Assembly: GCA_022601445.1 (NCBI GenBank)
Contig: JAJACP010000003.1
Coordinates: 1-64,000, forward strand
Length of the DNA stretch: 64,000 bases
Direction of reading: 5' to 3'
Source: Chlamydiales bacterium
GTDB lineage: Bacteria; Chlamydiota; Chlamydiia; Chlamydiales; JAAKFR01
The notes below the pieces were generated by a model. It saw only the letters and a list, made by a program, of their open reading frames with translations, was not told where the DNA came from and did not search any database. The translations under genes and the position numbers were made by a program. Shown in pieces: positions 49,655-59,700 of this stretch (position 1 is the stretch's first letter; each line of letters starts with the position of its first letter).

Positions 49655-50848
49655 ATGGATCTATCACGTGGTGGAACACTTTTTGGAGGTTCTCTTTTAA
49701 TTGCAGGGACCGCCATTGGCGGAGGGATGCTCGCGTTACCTGTCTTAACGGCCCCCGGGGGCTTTTTCCCCGCTATTTTCATCTACTTGCTCTGTTGGGC
49801 ATTCATGACCTCAACCGGTCTGCTTCTGATGGAGATTTTTTTGTGGGGAAAAGAGGAAATCAACATTGTTTCCATGGCTAAAATGACTCTGGGGATGCCT
49901 GGCAAGATCGTTGCCTGGTTGCTTTATCTCTTTTTGTTCTACTCCCTTTCCGTTGCGTATGTCTCAGGTGGAGGTGGACTTGTTGAAGATGTATTTGAAG
50001 CGATTGGCAAACAGGATTACCCCTCCTGGATCGGCCCTCTACTTTTTGTGGTCATTTTTGCCCCTTTTGTCACAATCGGTGCCAAGGCTGTCGATCGCAT
50101 TAATATGCTTTTGATGGTGGGATTAATTCTCTCCTTCTGCCTATTTGTTGTTCTAAGTGTTAGCCATGTTGAATTGAACTTTCTCAAGAGGGGAAATTTT
50201 GGGCTCGCTCTACTGGCTACGCCTGTGATGTTCACCTCTTTTGGTTTTCAAGGAATTGTTCCCACCGTCACCACGTATCTTGATCGCGATCCCAATCGGG
50301 TCAAAAAAGCGATTGTAATCGGGAGTCTAATCCCTCTGATCACCTACATCATTTGGGAGGGATTAATTTTGGGGGTGGTTCCTCTAGCTGGTTTAGAAGA
50401 GGCTTTAAGCCAAGGTAACTCGGCTGTTTATCCCTTGAAAAAAATAGTGGCCTTTCCTTGGTTGTATCGTGTAGGAGAGTTTTTTGCCTTTTTTGCGATT
50501 ATTACCTCATTTTTAGGCGTTACACTTGGTCTTCTTGACTTTCTTGCCGATGGCTTGAAGGTAAAAAAAACACCGAGCGGTCGTCTGCTCCTCTCGATTT
50601 TGATTTTTGGCCCTCCACTCGCTTTTGCCATGATCAATCCTTGTCTCTTTCTCAATGCTCTCCACTATGCTGGAGGACTTGGGTGCGCCCTTCTTTTGGG
50701 TTTGCTTCCGATTGTAATGGTGTGGCGGGGGCGGTACCAGCTTAAATTCAAAAGTGAGTATGCGCTTTTTGGAGGGCGCATCACCCTCACACTTTTAATT
50801 TTATTTATCCTTTTAGAGTTAACACTCATGTTGGTTAAAATTCTTTAA
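49655..50848 (+). CDS. tyrP: Aromatic amino acid permease (TyrP/HAAAP family)
   Basis: A 397-aa inner-membrane carrier with about 11 spans, importing tyrosine or tryptophan with protons. Helix 1 motif GGSLLIAGTAIGGGMLALPV, LLCWAFMTSTGLLLMEI and the helix-6/7 segment FTSFGFQGIVPTVTTYLDRDPNRV are typical of the family. Chlamydia has tyrP copies at this same position after glmS. Starts 3 bases past the glmS stop. Confidence 0.92.
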   Translation: MDLSRGGTLFGGSLLIAGTAIGGGMLALPVLTAPGGFFPAIFIYLLCWAFMTSTGLLLMEIFLWGKEEINIVSMAKMTLGMPGKIVAWLLYLFLFYSLSVAYVSGGGGLVEDVFEAIGKQDYPSWIGPLLFVVIFAPFVTIGAKAVDRINMLLMVGLILSFCLFVVLSVSHVELNFLKRGNFGLALLATPVMFTSFGFQGIVPTVTTYLDRDPNRVKKAIVIGSLIPLITYIIWEGLILGVVPLAGLEEALSQGNSAVYPLKKIVAFPWLYRVGEFFAFFAIITSFLGVTLGLLDFLADGLKVKKTPSGRLLLSILIFGPPLAFAMINPCLFLNALHYAGGLGCALLLGLLPIVMVWRGRYQLKFKSEYALFGGRITLTLLILFILLELTLMLVKIL

Positions 50849-50882
50849 TCGTCTACAATTCTGGTCAAACCAGGAGCTTTTT

Positions 50883-51584
50883 ATGAATCGAGGATACATT
50901 CAAGACGCGCAAGCAGTCGGGACATTTTCAACCCGTGTTTATGGATGGATGGCCATTGGTTTAGGCGTGACGGCCGGAGTGGCTTACTCTATGTTTCGAA
51001 CAGGTCTTTACCTGAAACTCATGCCCTTTTGGTGGGTATGGGCGATGGCGACTTTTGGTATTGCTATGGGGATCAATGCAGGCTTGAAGAGGCTCTCAAT
51101 TGGGGGCGTAATCGGACTTTTTCTCGCTTATGCGGGCTTAGAAGGAATTTTATTCGGAACGCTTTTACCCGCGTTTGCGGCAGCCTTTGGCGGGCAGGTG
51201 ATTTGGGCGGCGTTTTTGACCGCTTCAGCCATTTTTGGTTTGGCGATGGGGTATGGCATGTTCACTAGAAATGACCTGACAAGCTTGGGAAGGATTCTCA
51301 CTTTTGGTTTGATCGGTTTGATTGCCGTCACATTCCTATACATGATCATGTCTCTGTTCATTCCGATGCAGTGGGCGCATCTATTTATTAGCTATTTAGG
51401 GCTCGTCATTTTTATTGGATTAACAGCTTATGATGCACAGACGATTCGTCAGATGAGCATGCAAGTGGATGTGAACTCGACAGCTTCTTATAAGCTCTCG
51501 ATGATCATGGCGTTGAGGATGTACATCAATGTGATCATGATTTTCTGGTACTTGCTACAGATCTTTTCATCTGGCAGGAAGTGA
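50883..51584 (+). CDS. Bax inhibitor-1 family membrane protein (YccA/YbhL-like)
   Basis: A 233-aa protein with seven hydrophobic spans. FSTRVYGWMAIGLGVTAGVAY begins the family, EGILFGTLLPAF and VTFLYMIMSLFIPMQWAHLFISYLGLVIFIGLTAYDAQTIRQM form the core with the conserved Asp, and ALRMYINVIMIFWYLLQIF ends it. Members are proton/calcium leak channels or FtsH-linked proteins; a defined role in chlamydiae is unknown. CT819-like position after tyrP. AGGAG precedes the ATG. Confidence 0.92.
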   Translation: MNRGYIQDAQAVGTFSTRVYGWMAIGLGVTAGVAYSMFRTGLYLKLMPFWWVWAMATFGIAMGINAGLKRLSIGGVIGLFLAYAGLEGILFGTLLPAFAAAFGGQVIWAAFLTASAIFGLAMGYGMFTRNDLTSLGRILTFGLIGLIAVTFLYMIMSLFIPMQWAHLFISYLGLVIFIGLTAYDAQTIRQMSMQVDVNSTASYKLSMIMALRMYINVIMIFWYLLQIFSSGRK

Positions 51585-51720
51585 TGACTAAATTAAGCTC
51601 AATTAGTTCACCAAAAAAGGATTCGGGAAGGCAGTCAATCTGAATCATGCTCTTTCTGATCTGATTATTCTCATCTTCATGCGGTGCGCATGTGCCAGCT
51701 ATTTTACCCTCTAATTGCTC

Positions 51721-51746
51721 AAAAGTAGCGCTTTGGCTACTTTTTT
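51721..51746 (+). terminator. Terminator downstream of BI-1 gene
   Basis: AAAAGTAGC and GCTACTTTT pair perfectly around GCTTTG and run into TTTTTT. It probably ends the glmM-glmS-tyrP-BI-1 transcript. Confidence 0.75.
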
Positions 51747-51824
51747 GCTCTTAGAGCTCAAGCTAGCCGGCAAATCTAACTAAATCTGAGCGCCTTACAT
51801 TTTTTAATCCTCCCAGTGTATACC

Positions 51825-51913
51825 TAGCCACAACTTGTCTTACAAACAAGTTGTGGCTAGATATATTTTACTTATACCCAGCCACAACTTGCTTTACAAA
51901 CAAGTTTTGGCTG
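51825..51913. repeat. Tandem pair of hairpin repeats
   Basis: Two near-identical inverted repeats: arms TAGCCACAACTTGT and its complement (51825-51859) with a 7-base loop, then arms CAGCCACAACTTG and CAAGTTTTGGCTG (51879-51913, one mismatch) with a 9-base loop. Both share CAACTTG..TTACAAACAAGTT. The rest of 51585-51824 holds a terminator but nothing else seen. They lie just before the acquired-looking ATPase gene. Confidence 0.8.
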
Positions 51914-51970
51914 GATATAGTGTTGGAAAATAGAGAGTAACTGGGGTCTTAGTCTAGAGGGTGTAGAAAA

Positions 51971-53449
51971 GTGTCGGAACACAAAATTGTGGGAAGAAAA
52001 GCCGAAATAGAAACTCTGAAGGGAATATTGAAATCCAAAGAGGCAGAGTTTCTTGCCGTATTTGGCAGAAGAAGAGTAGGCAAAACTTATCTGATCAAAG
52101 AGTATTTTGGAAATAAAGGAGTTTATTTAGAAACAGCGGGCGTCAAGCATTTATCGCTTCGAAAGCAGTTAGAAAATTTTGCTGGGGCTTTTTCGAAAAC
52201 TTTTTTAAATGACGTGCCATTACAACCGTTTAAATCTTGGCCAGAGGCATTTGAGGCATTAACGGTTCAAATTGAAAAAGTGCCAAAAAATAAAAAAGTG
52301 ATTCTTTTTCTGGATGAACTTCCCTGGCTGGCCTCAAGGAAATCAGGGTTAATTCAATCATTAGATCATTATTGGAACTTGATTTGGAGTCGTGTTTCTA
52401 ATTTGATATTAATCGTTTGTGGTTCAGCCGCTTCATGGATGCTGGAGCATATTGTTCATGCGAAAGGGGGACTCTATAACCGGCTGACGAAGCGCATGCT
52501 TTTAGAACCATTCAATTTATCTGAGACCAAAGAGTTTTTGAAATCTAGAAGAATAAATTTGAGCAATAGGCAGATACTCGACTTATATATGGCTATTGGA
52601 GGAATACCCTATTATCTTAAAGAAATTAGAAAAGGGGAATCATCGGCTCAATTCATCAATAAATTGTGTTTTCAGAAGAATGGTATTCTCTACTCTGAGT
52701 TTGAAAATATTTTTAGATCACTATTTGATCATTCCGAAGTCAGTTTACAAATTGTGCGTGCAATATCAAGAGCAGGCAACTCTATCTCGCGTGAAAAATT
52801 AATACAGGTAACCGGATTACCGTCTGGTGGGACTCTGAATAAGAGACTAGAAGAATTGGAGGCTTCAGAGTTTATCAGATCTTTTGTCCCTATGGGTAAA
52901 AAGATACGTGATCAATTTTATCGCATTGTTGACGAATATACTCTCTTTTATTTGAAATGGATAGAGCCAATTGTTAGAGCTGGGACTCAGCGTGATGAAG
53001 AAGATTTGTGGCAGAAAACAGCAAAGAAACCTGAGAGAGCAGTTTGGGCTGGGCAATCTTTTGAAAGTGTCTGTTTTAAGCATATTAAGCAGATAGTAAG
53101 AGGCTTAAAGTTAGATAATTTCAGTTACTCTAGCGGGAGCTGGCTTTATCGCCCACCCAAAAAATCAAAAGAGAGTGGAGCTCAAATCGACCTTCTTATT
53201 GACAGGGATGATCATTGTATCACTCTTTGCGAGATCAAATACAGTGACCATCAGTTTACTGTTGACAAATCTTATGCGAAATCACTGATCAATAAAGTGG
53301 ACATAGTGGAACAAAATTATCCGAGCAGAAGAAATCCCACTAAAAAGCAAATTTTTTTAGCCATGGTCACCACATATGGAATCAAAGAAAATATCTACTC
53401 AGAAGATTTGGTCCATCAGACCATTGAGTTAGATGATTTGTTCCGCTAA
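51971..53449 (+). CDS. ATPase with C-terminal DUF234 nuclease-like domain
   Basis: 492 aa, GTG start with TAGAGGGTG upstream. Residues 32-39 (GRRRVGKT) are the P-loop and VILFLDELPWLA (about 112-123) Walker B; the middle is a winged-helix region (LEELEASEFIRSFVP), and the C-terminus carries QIDLLIDRDDHCITLCEIKYS, the D..ExK pattern of the DUF234 domain. The family is archaeal-type DEXX ATPases, usually orphan and of unclear function. The gene is visibly A+T-richer than its neighbours and converges on ftsY with an overlap, consistent with acquisition. Confidence 0.85.
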   Translation: MSEHKIVGRKAEIETLKGILKSKEAEFLAVFGRRRVGKTYLIKEYFGNKGVYLETAGVKHLSLRKQLENFAGAFSKTFLNDVPLQPFKSWPEAFEALTVQIEKVPKNKKVILFLDELPWLASRKSGLIQSLDHYWNLIWSRVSNLILIVCGSAASWMLEHIVHAKGGLYNRLTKRMLLEPFNLSETKEFLKSRRINLSNRQILDLYMAIGGIPYYLKEIRKGESSAQFINKLCFQKNGILYSEFENIFRSLFDHSEVSLQIVRAISRAGNSISREKLIQVTGLPSGGTLNKRLEELEASEFIRSFVPMGKKIRDQFYRIVDEYTLFYLKWIEPIVRAGTQRDEEDLWQKTAKKPERAVWAGQSFESVCFKHIKQIVRGLKLDNFSYSSGSWLYRPPKKSKESGAQIDLLIDRDDHCITLCEIKYSDHQFTVDKSYAKSLINKVDIVEQNYPSRRNPTKKQIFLAMVTTYGIKENIYSEDLVHQTIELDDLFR

Positions 53450-54303
53450 TCAAACAAGGAATCGATAAATTCTTTGGGGTCAAAGGAGGCAAAGTCGTTC
53501 ATGGTTTCTCCTGTGCCAATGTACTTGACCGGAAGCTGCAACCTCTTTTGAATGGCAATGGCCGTCCCCCCTTTAGCTGAACCGTCGAGTTTAGTGAGAA
53601 CCAAGCCGCTAAGCGGGGTGTGGGCATGGAAGATGAGAGCTTGATCTACGCCATTTTGTCCGATGGTTGCATCAAGGATTAGAAGAGTCTCATGGGGAGC
53701 GCCAGGCAAAGCTTTTCCGCAAACACGACGGATTTTTTCTAACTCTTTCATCAAATCAGTTTTAGTGTGCAGCCGGCCTGCTGTATCGACAAGCACAACA
53801 TCGCTGCCGCGATTTTTGGCGGCCTCAATCGCATCAAACACAACTGCTGCAGGATCACTTCCGTGCACTCCCTTCACCAAAGCACAGCTTGCTTTCTGGG
53901 ACCATTTCTCCAGCTGGTCAATTGCCGCTGCCCGAAAGGTGTCGGCCGCTGCAATTAAGACATTTTTTCCTCTCTTCTGGTAGTAGGAGGCGAGTTTAGC
54001 CACAGTTGTCGTCTTTCCATTTCCGTTGACACCCACAATCAAAATCACATGAGGAGAACCTTTGGGAGTTTGGGGAGAGGGGATAGCTTCCAACTGTCGT
54101 AACAACTCAGCTTTAATTTCCTTGAGAATCTCTTCGCCTGAGGCATTTTTCTTGGAAAGGGTGCGGGCAACCTCAGCCAGCTCAGCGCTAGTCGTTCCAC
54201 CCAGATCGGCCTGGTAGAAAAGTTCTTCTAGCTCTTCAATAACCGTTTCATCCACTTTTCTAGTGAAAAGGGAGCGCATCTTCTTTCCTAAAAACCGAAA
54301 CAT
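53446..54303 (-). CDS. ftsY: Signal recognition particle receptor FtsY
   Basis: A 285-aa SRP GTPase receptor that docks ribosome-SRP complexes at the membrane for cotranslational insertion. The NG domain shows GVNGNGKTTTVAKLASYY (P-loop), DTFRAAAIDQL, DTAGRLHT, TKLDGSAKGG and YIGTGETMNDFASFD. The N-terminal acidic A domain is almost absent (a short charged start), typical of the short chlamydial form. Its 3' end overlaps the ATPase gene by 4 bases. Confidence 0.95.
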   Translation of the reverse strand: MFRFLGKKMRSLFTRKVDETVIEELEELFYQADLGGTTSAELAEVARTLSKKNASGEEILKEIKAELLRQLEAIPSPQTPKGSPHVILIVGVNGNGKTTTVAKLASYYQKRGKNVLIAAADTFRAAAIDQLEKWSQKASCALVKGVHGSDPAAVVFDAIEAAKNRGSDVVLVDTAGRLHTKTDLMKELEKIRRVCGKALPGAPHETLLILDATIGQNGVDQALIFHAHTPLSGLVLTKLDGSAKGGTAIAIQKRLQLPVKYIGTGETMNDFASFDPKEFIDSLFD

Positions 54304-54407
54304 AAATCTAAACTCACATTAATGAAGAAAGATTGTAGCAAATCGCGGCATACTTTGTAAATCGTGACACTTGATGGAAAACAAGCGATGTCCCATAAGA
54401 GAAAAAT

Positions 54408-55577
54408 ATGTATATCCACGAATACCAAGCCAAAAATCTGTTGCTCCGGTATGGAGTGCCCGTTCCCCCGTTCGCCATTGCCACAAATGATGAAGAGGTG
54501 CGCAAAGCCATCACAGAACTCGGCATTGAGGAAGCTGTGATCAAAGTGCAAATCCACGCAGGTGGCAGGGGAAAAGCCGGAGGAGTTAAATTTGCCAAAA
54601 CACCCGAAGAGATTGCCCGCTACGCAAGCGAACTGATCGGTATGCGCATTACCAATAACCAAACAGGTCCGCAAGGAGTTGTAGCAGAGAGTGTTTTAAT
54701 CGCGCCGCCTGTCTCGATTCAAAAAGAATTCTATCTGGCTGCCACGATCGATCGATCCAAGGGAGTGCCCATCTTGATAGCCTCTCCAGAGGGGGGAATG
54801 GAGATCGAAGAGATTGCCGTAGAGAAGCCTGAGAAGATTTTAAAAATTTCGTTTGGTCATGATGGATCTATAAGAGGATATCATCTGACTGAGCTCGTCA
54901 AGTTTATGGGATGGAGTGGGGAGCTGGCCAAGGAAGGGAAGCAACTGGTAAAGCAATTGGCCAAAGCATTCATCGAAACGGATGCGGCGCTTTTGGAGAT
55001 CAATCCTCTTGTTTTAACAGATGAAAATCGTCTCTCTGCTATTGATGCAAAATTTTCTGTCGATGACAACGCCCTTTACCGGCAGCCTGCGATTGCGCAA
55101 TGGTACGATCCCACGCAACAGACACCTAACGAGGTAATGGCTAAAGAGTTTGATTTAGCCTACATTGGACTTGATGGAGAGATTGGGTGTCTGGTCAACG
55201 GAGCGGGATTGGCCATGGCCACAATGGATATTATCCACCACTATGGAGGGGAACCAGCCAATTTCTTGGATGTGGGAGGTGGAGCTTCAAAAGAAGTTGT
55301 GGCGCACGGATTTAAAATCATTTTGCTCGACCCTAAGGTGAAGGCGATCTTTGTGAATATTTTTGGTGGAATTATGGACTGTGGGGTTCTCGCACAAGGG
55401 ATTGTGGAGGCGAGCCGCCTGGATCAAGTTTCTGTTCCACTGGTTGTACGGATGGAGGGAACCAACGTGGAAATAGGAAAGCAGATTTTGAAAGAATCAG
55501 GACTCAATATCATCACAGCTGAGACGATGGCGGATGGCGCGGTTAAAGCGGTCCAAGCAGCAAGGGAGACAAGCTAG
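54408..55577 (+). CDS. sucC: Succinyl-CoA synthetase, beta subunit
   Basis: 389 aa, the ATP-grasp subunit of the TCA-cycle enzyme interconverting succinyl-CoA and succinate with ATP or [12 protein letters not shown] begins the family; [12 protein letters not shown] binds nucleotide; [18 protein letters not shown] and [15 protein letters not shown] form the rest. It overlaps sucD by one base. Divergent from ftsY. Confidence 0.96.
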   Translation: MYIHEYQAKNLLLRYGVPVPPFAIATNDEEVRKAITELGIEEAVIKVQIHAGGRGKAGGVKFAKTPEEIARYASELIGMRITNNQTGPQGVVAESVLIAPPVSIQKEFYLAATIDRSKGVPILIASPEGGMEIEEIAVEKPEKILKISFGHDGSIRGYHLTELVKFMGWSGELAKEGKQLVKQLAKAFIETDAALLEINPLVLTDENRLSAIDAKFSVDDNALYRQPAIAQWYDPTQQTPNEVMAKEFDLAYIGLDGEIGCLVNGAGLAMATMDIIHHYGGEPANFLDVGGGASKEVVAHGFKIILLDPKVKAIFVNIFGGIMDCGVLAQGIVEASRLDQVSVPLVVRMEGTNVEIGKQILKESGLNIITAETMADGAVKAVQAARETS

Positions 55578-56449
55578 TGGCGGTTCTGATCGATCACGAG
55601 ACAAAAATTATTACTCAGGGATTGACGGGTAAGGCAGGCTCTTTCCATACTGAGCAAGGAATCGCCTACGGCTCGCACTATGTGGGCGGTGTTACACCGG
55701 GGAAAGGGGGAGGGACACATCTCGATTTGCCCATTTTTGATACCGTCAAAGAGGCAAAGGAAGCAACCGGTTGCGATGCAACGCTGATTTTTGTTCCAGC
55801 TCCCTTTGCCGCCGAGGCGATTTTAGAGGCCGAAGATTCAGAGATTCCTCTCATTGTGTGCATCACAGAGGGGATTCCGGTGCGCGACATGTTAGAGGTG
55901 TCTCGAGTCATGAAGCAGAGCAAGGTCAGCAGGCTGATCGGTCCCAATTGCCCAGGAATCATCACACCTGGCGCCTGTAAAATCGGCATCATGCCGGGCT
56001 ACATCCACAAAAAAGGGAAAATAGGTATTGTTTCACGCTCAGGAACATTAACTTATGAAGCAGTTTGGCAGACAACTCAGCAAGGCTTGGGTCAGAGCAC
56101 CTGCGTGGGCATTGGAGGCGATCCACTGAACGGAACCAATTTTATCGATATGCTCGTGCTTTTTGAAGAGGATCCTGAGACAGAAGCGATGCTGATGATT
56201 GGGGAAATTGGGGGGACTGCTGAGGAAGAAGCTGCTGAGTGGATACGAGCGCACGCGACCAAGCCTGTTGTGGCCTTTATTGCAGGGCAAACAGCGCCTC
56301 CTGGCAGGCGAATGGGGCATGCGGGTGCAATTATTTCTGGCGGAAAAGGGACCGCGCAAGCCAAAATAGATGCCCTCGAAACCGCCGGTGTCACAGTGGC
56401 CTCCACACCAGCTGTGATTGGCGAAACATTGCAAAAGGTTCTTGAATGA
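55577..56449 (+). CDS. sucD: Succinyl-CoA synthetase, alpha subunit
   Basis: 290 aa; GTG start sharing a base with the sucC stop. Binds CoA and carries the phosphohistidine: [21 protein letters not shown] contains the active His. [19 protein letters not shown] and [12 protein letters not shown] are other family motifs. The 3' end overlaps the M50 gene (ATGA). Confidence 0.96.
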   Translation: MAVLIDHETKIITQGLTGKAGSFHTEQGIAYGSHYVGGVTPGKGGGTHLDLPIFDTVKEAKEATGCDATLIFVPAPFAAEAILEAEDSEIPLIVCITEGIPVRDMLEVSRVMKQSKVSRLIGPNCPGIITPGACKIGIMPGYIHKKGKIGIVSRSGTLTYEAVWQTTQQGLGQSTCVGIGGDPLNGTNFIDMLVLFEEDPETEAMLMIGEIGGTAEEEAAEWIRAHATKPVVAFIAGQTAPPGRRMGHAGAIISGGKGTAQAKIDALETAGVTVASTPAVIGETLQKVLE

Positions 56450-57594
56450 TTCGATTTCCTGGGAAAATTCCCATTTCCATTCACCCGCTTTTCTGGTTGA
56501 TCTCTTTTTTTATCGGCTGGATGTGGACAATGACCCTAACAGGAGCGCTCTTATGCGTCGCTATTATTTTGGTTTCTGTTCTTTTTCATGAATTTGGACA
56601 TGCCTTGACAGCCCTGCTTTTTGGACAAAAAACACGTATTGAATTAGCTGCCTTTGGGGGCTTTACCTATCGCGAGGGACGGAAGCTTAAGCTCTGGGAA
56701 GAGTTTCTCGTCGTACTGAATGGTCCTGTTGCAGGATTCTTCCTGTTTTTAGTGGCTTACGTTGTTTATAAGCATGTGCCCATTGAAACGCCTGCCTTAC
56801 TTTTTGCCGTTAAATTCACTTTTGTAGCTAATCTGTTTTGGACAGTGATCAACCTGGTACCTGTTCTGCCCCTGGATGGAGGCCATCTGCTCAGCATTAT
56901 TCTGGAGGGGATCTTTGGGTTTAAAGGGGTGAAAATGGCCATCATAACCGGACTTGTCATTGCGGTTGCCATCAGCATTTTCTTCTTCGCCCTGGGTATG
57001 TTTCTCATTGGCGCCCTCTTTTTGATTCTCACCTTTGAGAGTTTTCGTTCCCTTCGCTATTACAAGATTTTTACAGAAAAAGATAGAGATAGTAGCCTCC
57101 AGGATTTGATGAAAGCCGCTGATGCCGATTACCGAGCAGGGAATGCCGAGCAAGCGATGACCAAGCTAGAGGAAGTACGGGCAAAAACAGGACAGGGAAT
57201 CCTCTATACGGTTGCCACACAGGAAATGGCTGAAATTTACCGGGATCAAGAGAAGTTTGAAGAGGCCTATGCGCTGCTTACACCTCTGCGCAAAACCCTT
57301 TCTGGTGACCATCTAGCCACCTTTCACTTTCTTGCTTACATGAACAGAGACTACCAAGTGGTGGCTGAGGTCGGCAACAAATGCTTTCAAGATAATCCAT
57401 CCGCGGATACTGCTCTGATTAATGCTCTTGCCTATGGAGCTCTTTCACGTGCAGAGCCTGCAGTTGGCTGGCTTGAGTGTTCGGTGCGTGAAGGGCTGAC
57501 CTCTATTAAAGAAGCGATTGAGCGTGAGGAGTTCAATTCCATACGCAATGATCCTCAGTTTCATGCTTTTGAACAGAACCATCGTGAAATATGA
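56446..57594 (+). CDS. Site-2 protease (M50, SpoIVFB-type) with C-terminal TPR region
   Basis: 382 aa. HEFGH (residues 48-52) and LPLDGGH (D144) give the zinc site of M50 intramembrane proteases; about six spans occupy residues 10-~195. The rest (about 200-382) is a soluble helical region resembling tetratricopeptide repeats ([40 protein letters not shown]). It is a second, smaller site-2 protease besides RseP and is translationally coupled to sucD (4-base overlap). Substrate unknown. Confidence 0.88.
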   Translation: MIRFPGKIPISIHPLFWLISFFIGWMWTMTLTGALLCVAIILVSVLFHEFGHALTALLFGQKTRIELAAFGGFTYREGRKLKLWEEFLVVLNGPVAGFFLFLVAYVVYKHVPIETPALLFAVKFTFVANLFWTVINLVPVLPLDGGHLLSIILEGIFGFKGVKMAIITGLVIAVAISIFFFALGMFLIGALFLILTFESFRSLRYYKIFTEKDRDSSLQDLMKAADADYRAGNAEQAMTKLEEVRAKTGQGILYTVATQEMAEIYRDQEKFEEAYALLTPLRKTLSGDHLATFHFLAYMNRDYQVVAEVGNKCFQDNPSADTALINALAYGALSRAEPAVGWLECSVREGLTSIKEAIEREEFNSIRNDPQFHAFEQNHREI

Positions 57595-57655
57595 AATAAC
57601 CCTTGCTCCATTTGCAGCTCCTCTGTTATTTAATCTTTCTTAACGGAGGGTTGCG

Positions 57656-58036
57656 ATGCGTCAGTTAGTCTTTTCCATTTTAGTTCTTGTATTCACCTGT
57701 TCAGCGAGGCCTCCTCATTGTATTAGCGATCTAAAAAGAGAGCTTTGCAAGGCGCAAAAAGAGCTAGCCACTGCAGAATCACGTGTGAGAAAGCTTGAAG
57801 AGGCGATTGCGTACCAAGAAATTCAACAGATTGAGGATGAAATCAAGCAGGTGAAAGCAACTGATGCAGCTATGCTGCTTCAGTCACGTGAGCTGCGGCT
57901 TGCATTTTTCTCCGCTCAAAGAGAGACTCTGGCCACGATCATTCATGATCATCCTGTTTGTGCGGTGAAGGCTCAAGCTGTTCTGGACCAAATCCTTACC
58001 CTCATCACTCACGTCAGTGATGCCATGATTGATTAG
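57656..58036 (+). CDS. Secreted coiled-coil protein, unknown
   Basis: 126 aa. The N-terminus (MRQLVFSILVLVFTCSARP) is a signal peptide with a Cys that could be a poor lipobox (VFTC). Residues ~25-75 form a coiled coil (LKRELCKAQKELATAESRVRKLEEAIAYQEIQQIEDEIKQV). No family recognised. GGAGGG before the ATG is a good ribosome-binding site. Periplasmic or envelope location is inferred. Confidence 0.6.
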   Translation: MRQLVFSILVLVFTCSARPPHCISDLKRELCKAQKELATAESRVRKLEEAIAYQEIQQIEDEIKQVKATDAAMLLQSRELRLAFFSAQRETLATIIHDHPVCAVKAQAVLDQILTLITHVSDAMID

Positions 58037-58090
58037 TTAGGGAGCCTACAGGTTTTGCTGGTCTTTTTGAGTCTTTTTCCTCCATTTACT

Positions 58091-58170
58091 CGATCTCTCG
58101 CTCGGTGTATCCGTTACACTACCTTCGCTCGAGATCAAGCAACTGCAGCAAAAATCCCAAAAAGTTCTTT
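58091..58170 (+). repeat. Dispersed intergenic repeat, copy C
   Basis: Contains CGTTACACTACCTTCGCTCG and GAGATC followed by CAACTGCAGCAAAAA and AGTTCTTT, matching the copy at 63-113. GTGTA-TCCGT-TACAC gives a small hairpin, and short GATCTC/GAGATC arms flank it. Located between the coiled-coil gene and htrA. Confidence 0.6.
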
Positions 58171-58181
58171 AGTAGGTTGGA

Positions 58182-59639
58182 TCAGCTGAAATGAAGGGCC
58201 ACGAAACGCACTGCCTCACCCTGGCGGATCATCAAAAGAACCCGGCCGGTTCCAGCTGACTCGCGTACAGCTTCCGTTAACTCCTCTACGGTTGATACTT
58301 TCTTCCGGTTAACTGCCAAGATTAAGCTCCCTGCACGCAAAGAGGCCTCTGCTGCTGGACTACCCGCTTCTACCTTTGAAATCATCACCCCAGTTTGCTC
58401 GGCATACCCAAATTTTTGCGCATGCTCTGGAGTTAACTTCTCCACCTTAAGCCCAAGCTTTTGAACAGGACTGTTCGGGCCTGCTACCTCCTCTGGAATG
58501 CGGGTGATCACCACATCAACCCCTCTCTCTTTGCCTTCACGAATGATTTCTAAGTGGAGCTTAGAGCCAGGAGCTAAGAGGGAAACGTAATTGCGAAAAG
58601 CGCTTAAGCCATTCACTTTCTTGTTATTGTATCCCAAAATAATGTCTTCTTGCTTCAAGCCCCCTAGATCGGCAGGTGATCCTTGAATGACATCAGCTAC
58701 GAACGCTCCTTTAGTCGATTTTAATCCGTAAAAGTCGGCTAGATCAGCATCTACTGGCTGCAAAGAGACTCCCAAAAAGCCGCGTGTGACTTGTCCGTCA
58801 TTAATGAGCTGATTGACGATCTGCTTGGCCATGTTACTGGGAATGGCAAATCCGATCCCCATATACCCACCAGAACCACTCACAATCGCTGTGTTGACTC
58901 CAATGACCTCACCGTCGACATCAAGAAGGGGCCCTCCTGAATTGCCTGGATTGATGGCCGCATCTGTTTGGATAAAGTCTTCAAAGTCGGCAATGTGTAG
59001 TTGGCTGCGCCCTTTTGCGCTTACCACACCTACTGTTACAGATGTTTGCAGTCCAAATGGATTTCCAATTGCAATCGCCCAATCTCCCACTTCGAGCGTT
59101 TCAGAATTACCAAAGGAGAGGAAGGGGATCTTTTTCTCATCAATTTTGATGACAGCTAAGTCGGTTTTCGGATCGGTACCAACGACTTTTGCTGTGGCTT
59201 TTTTTCCACTTTGAAAGGTTACGGTGACTTTTTCTGCTCCATCAACGACATGGTTATTGGTGACGATGTAGCCATCTTCAGAGACAACAAATCCTGAACC
59301 TCGCACCATTTCTTGTTGTTTTTTGGGGGATTGTTGTTTTTGGCTATGGGGAAAGCCAAAGAAGTTGTTGAAAAAGTCGTCGTTGAAGTTGTCAAAAGGG
59401 TTTTCAAAAAAGCCTCTATTTTGCGGCACTTTAGCTGCTTTTTCTGCGGCGTGGCTTTCGATATAGACAACAGCTGGGGTAGCCTTTTTTGCAACTGTAG
59501 AAAACCCCTTGGAAATCTGCTTCAGTAGAGCTTCATTGACACTAGAGGTCTCTTTTTTGGGGCGATCAGCAGCGTGTGCTGTCATGAGCAAAATAGACCC
59601 AACAGAAAGTACAAAAAAAGGTTTAAATGGCACTCTCAT
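58182..59639 (-). CDS. htrA: Periplasmic serine protease/chaperone HtrA (DegP)
   Basis: 485 aa. The signal peptide (VGSILLMTAHAADRP) directs it to the periplasm. The trypsin-like triad is H130 (NNHVVD), D160 (TDLAVIKI) and S234 (GNSGGP). Two PDZ domains follow (about 285-370 and 395-480). Degrades and folds envelope proteins. The family length is typical and CT823-like synteny after sucCD supports it. The region before the triad has an N/F-rich insert (ENPFDNFNDDFFNNFFG). Confidence 0.96.
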   Translation of the reverse strand: MRVPFKPFFVLSVGSILLMTAHAADRPKKETSSVNEALLKQISKGFSTVAKKATPAVVYIESHAAEKAAKVPQNRGFFENPFDNFNDDFFNNFFGFPHSQKQQSPKKQQEMVRGSGFVVSEDGYIVTNNHVVDGAEKVTVTFQSGKKATAKVVGTDPKTDLAVIKIDEKKIPFLSFGNSETLEVGDWAIAIGNPFGLQTSVTVGVVSAKGRSQLHIADFEDFIQTDAAINPGNSGGPLLDVDGEVIGVNTAIVSGSGGYMGIGFAIPSNMAKQIVNQLINDGQVTRGFLGVSLQPVDADLADFYGLKSTKGAFVADVIQGSPADLGGLKQEDIILGYNNKKVNGLSAFRNYVSLLAPGSKLHLEIIREGKERGVDVVITRIPEEVAGPNSPVQKLGLKVEKLTPEHAQKFGYAEQTGVMISKVEAGSPAAEASLRAGSLILAVNRKKVSTVEELTEAVRESAGTGRVLLMIRQGEAVRFVALHFS

Positions 59640-59700
59640 TGTTCACTCCAGGTTACTTAGAATCCAAAAATATACCCGGCGGCTCGGCTCGGGTCAATGA

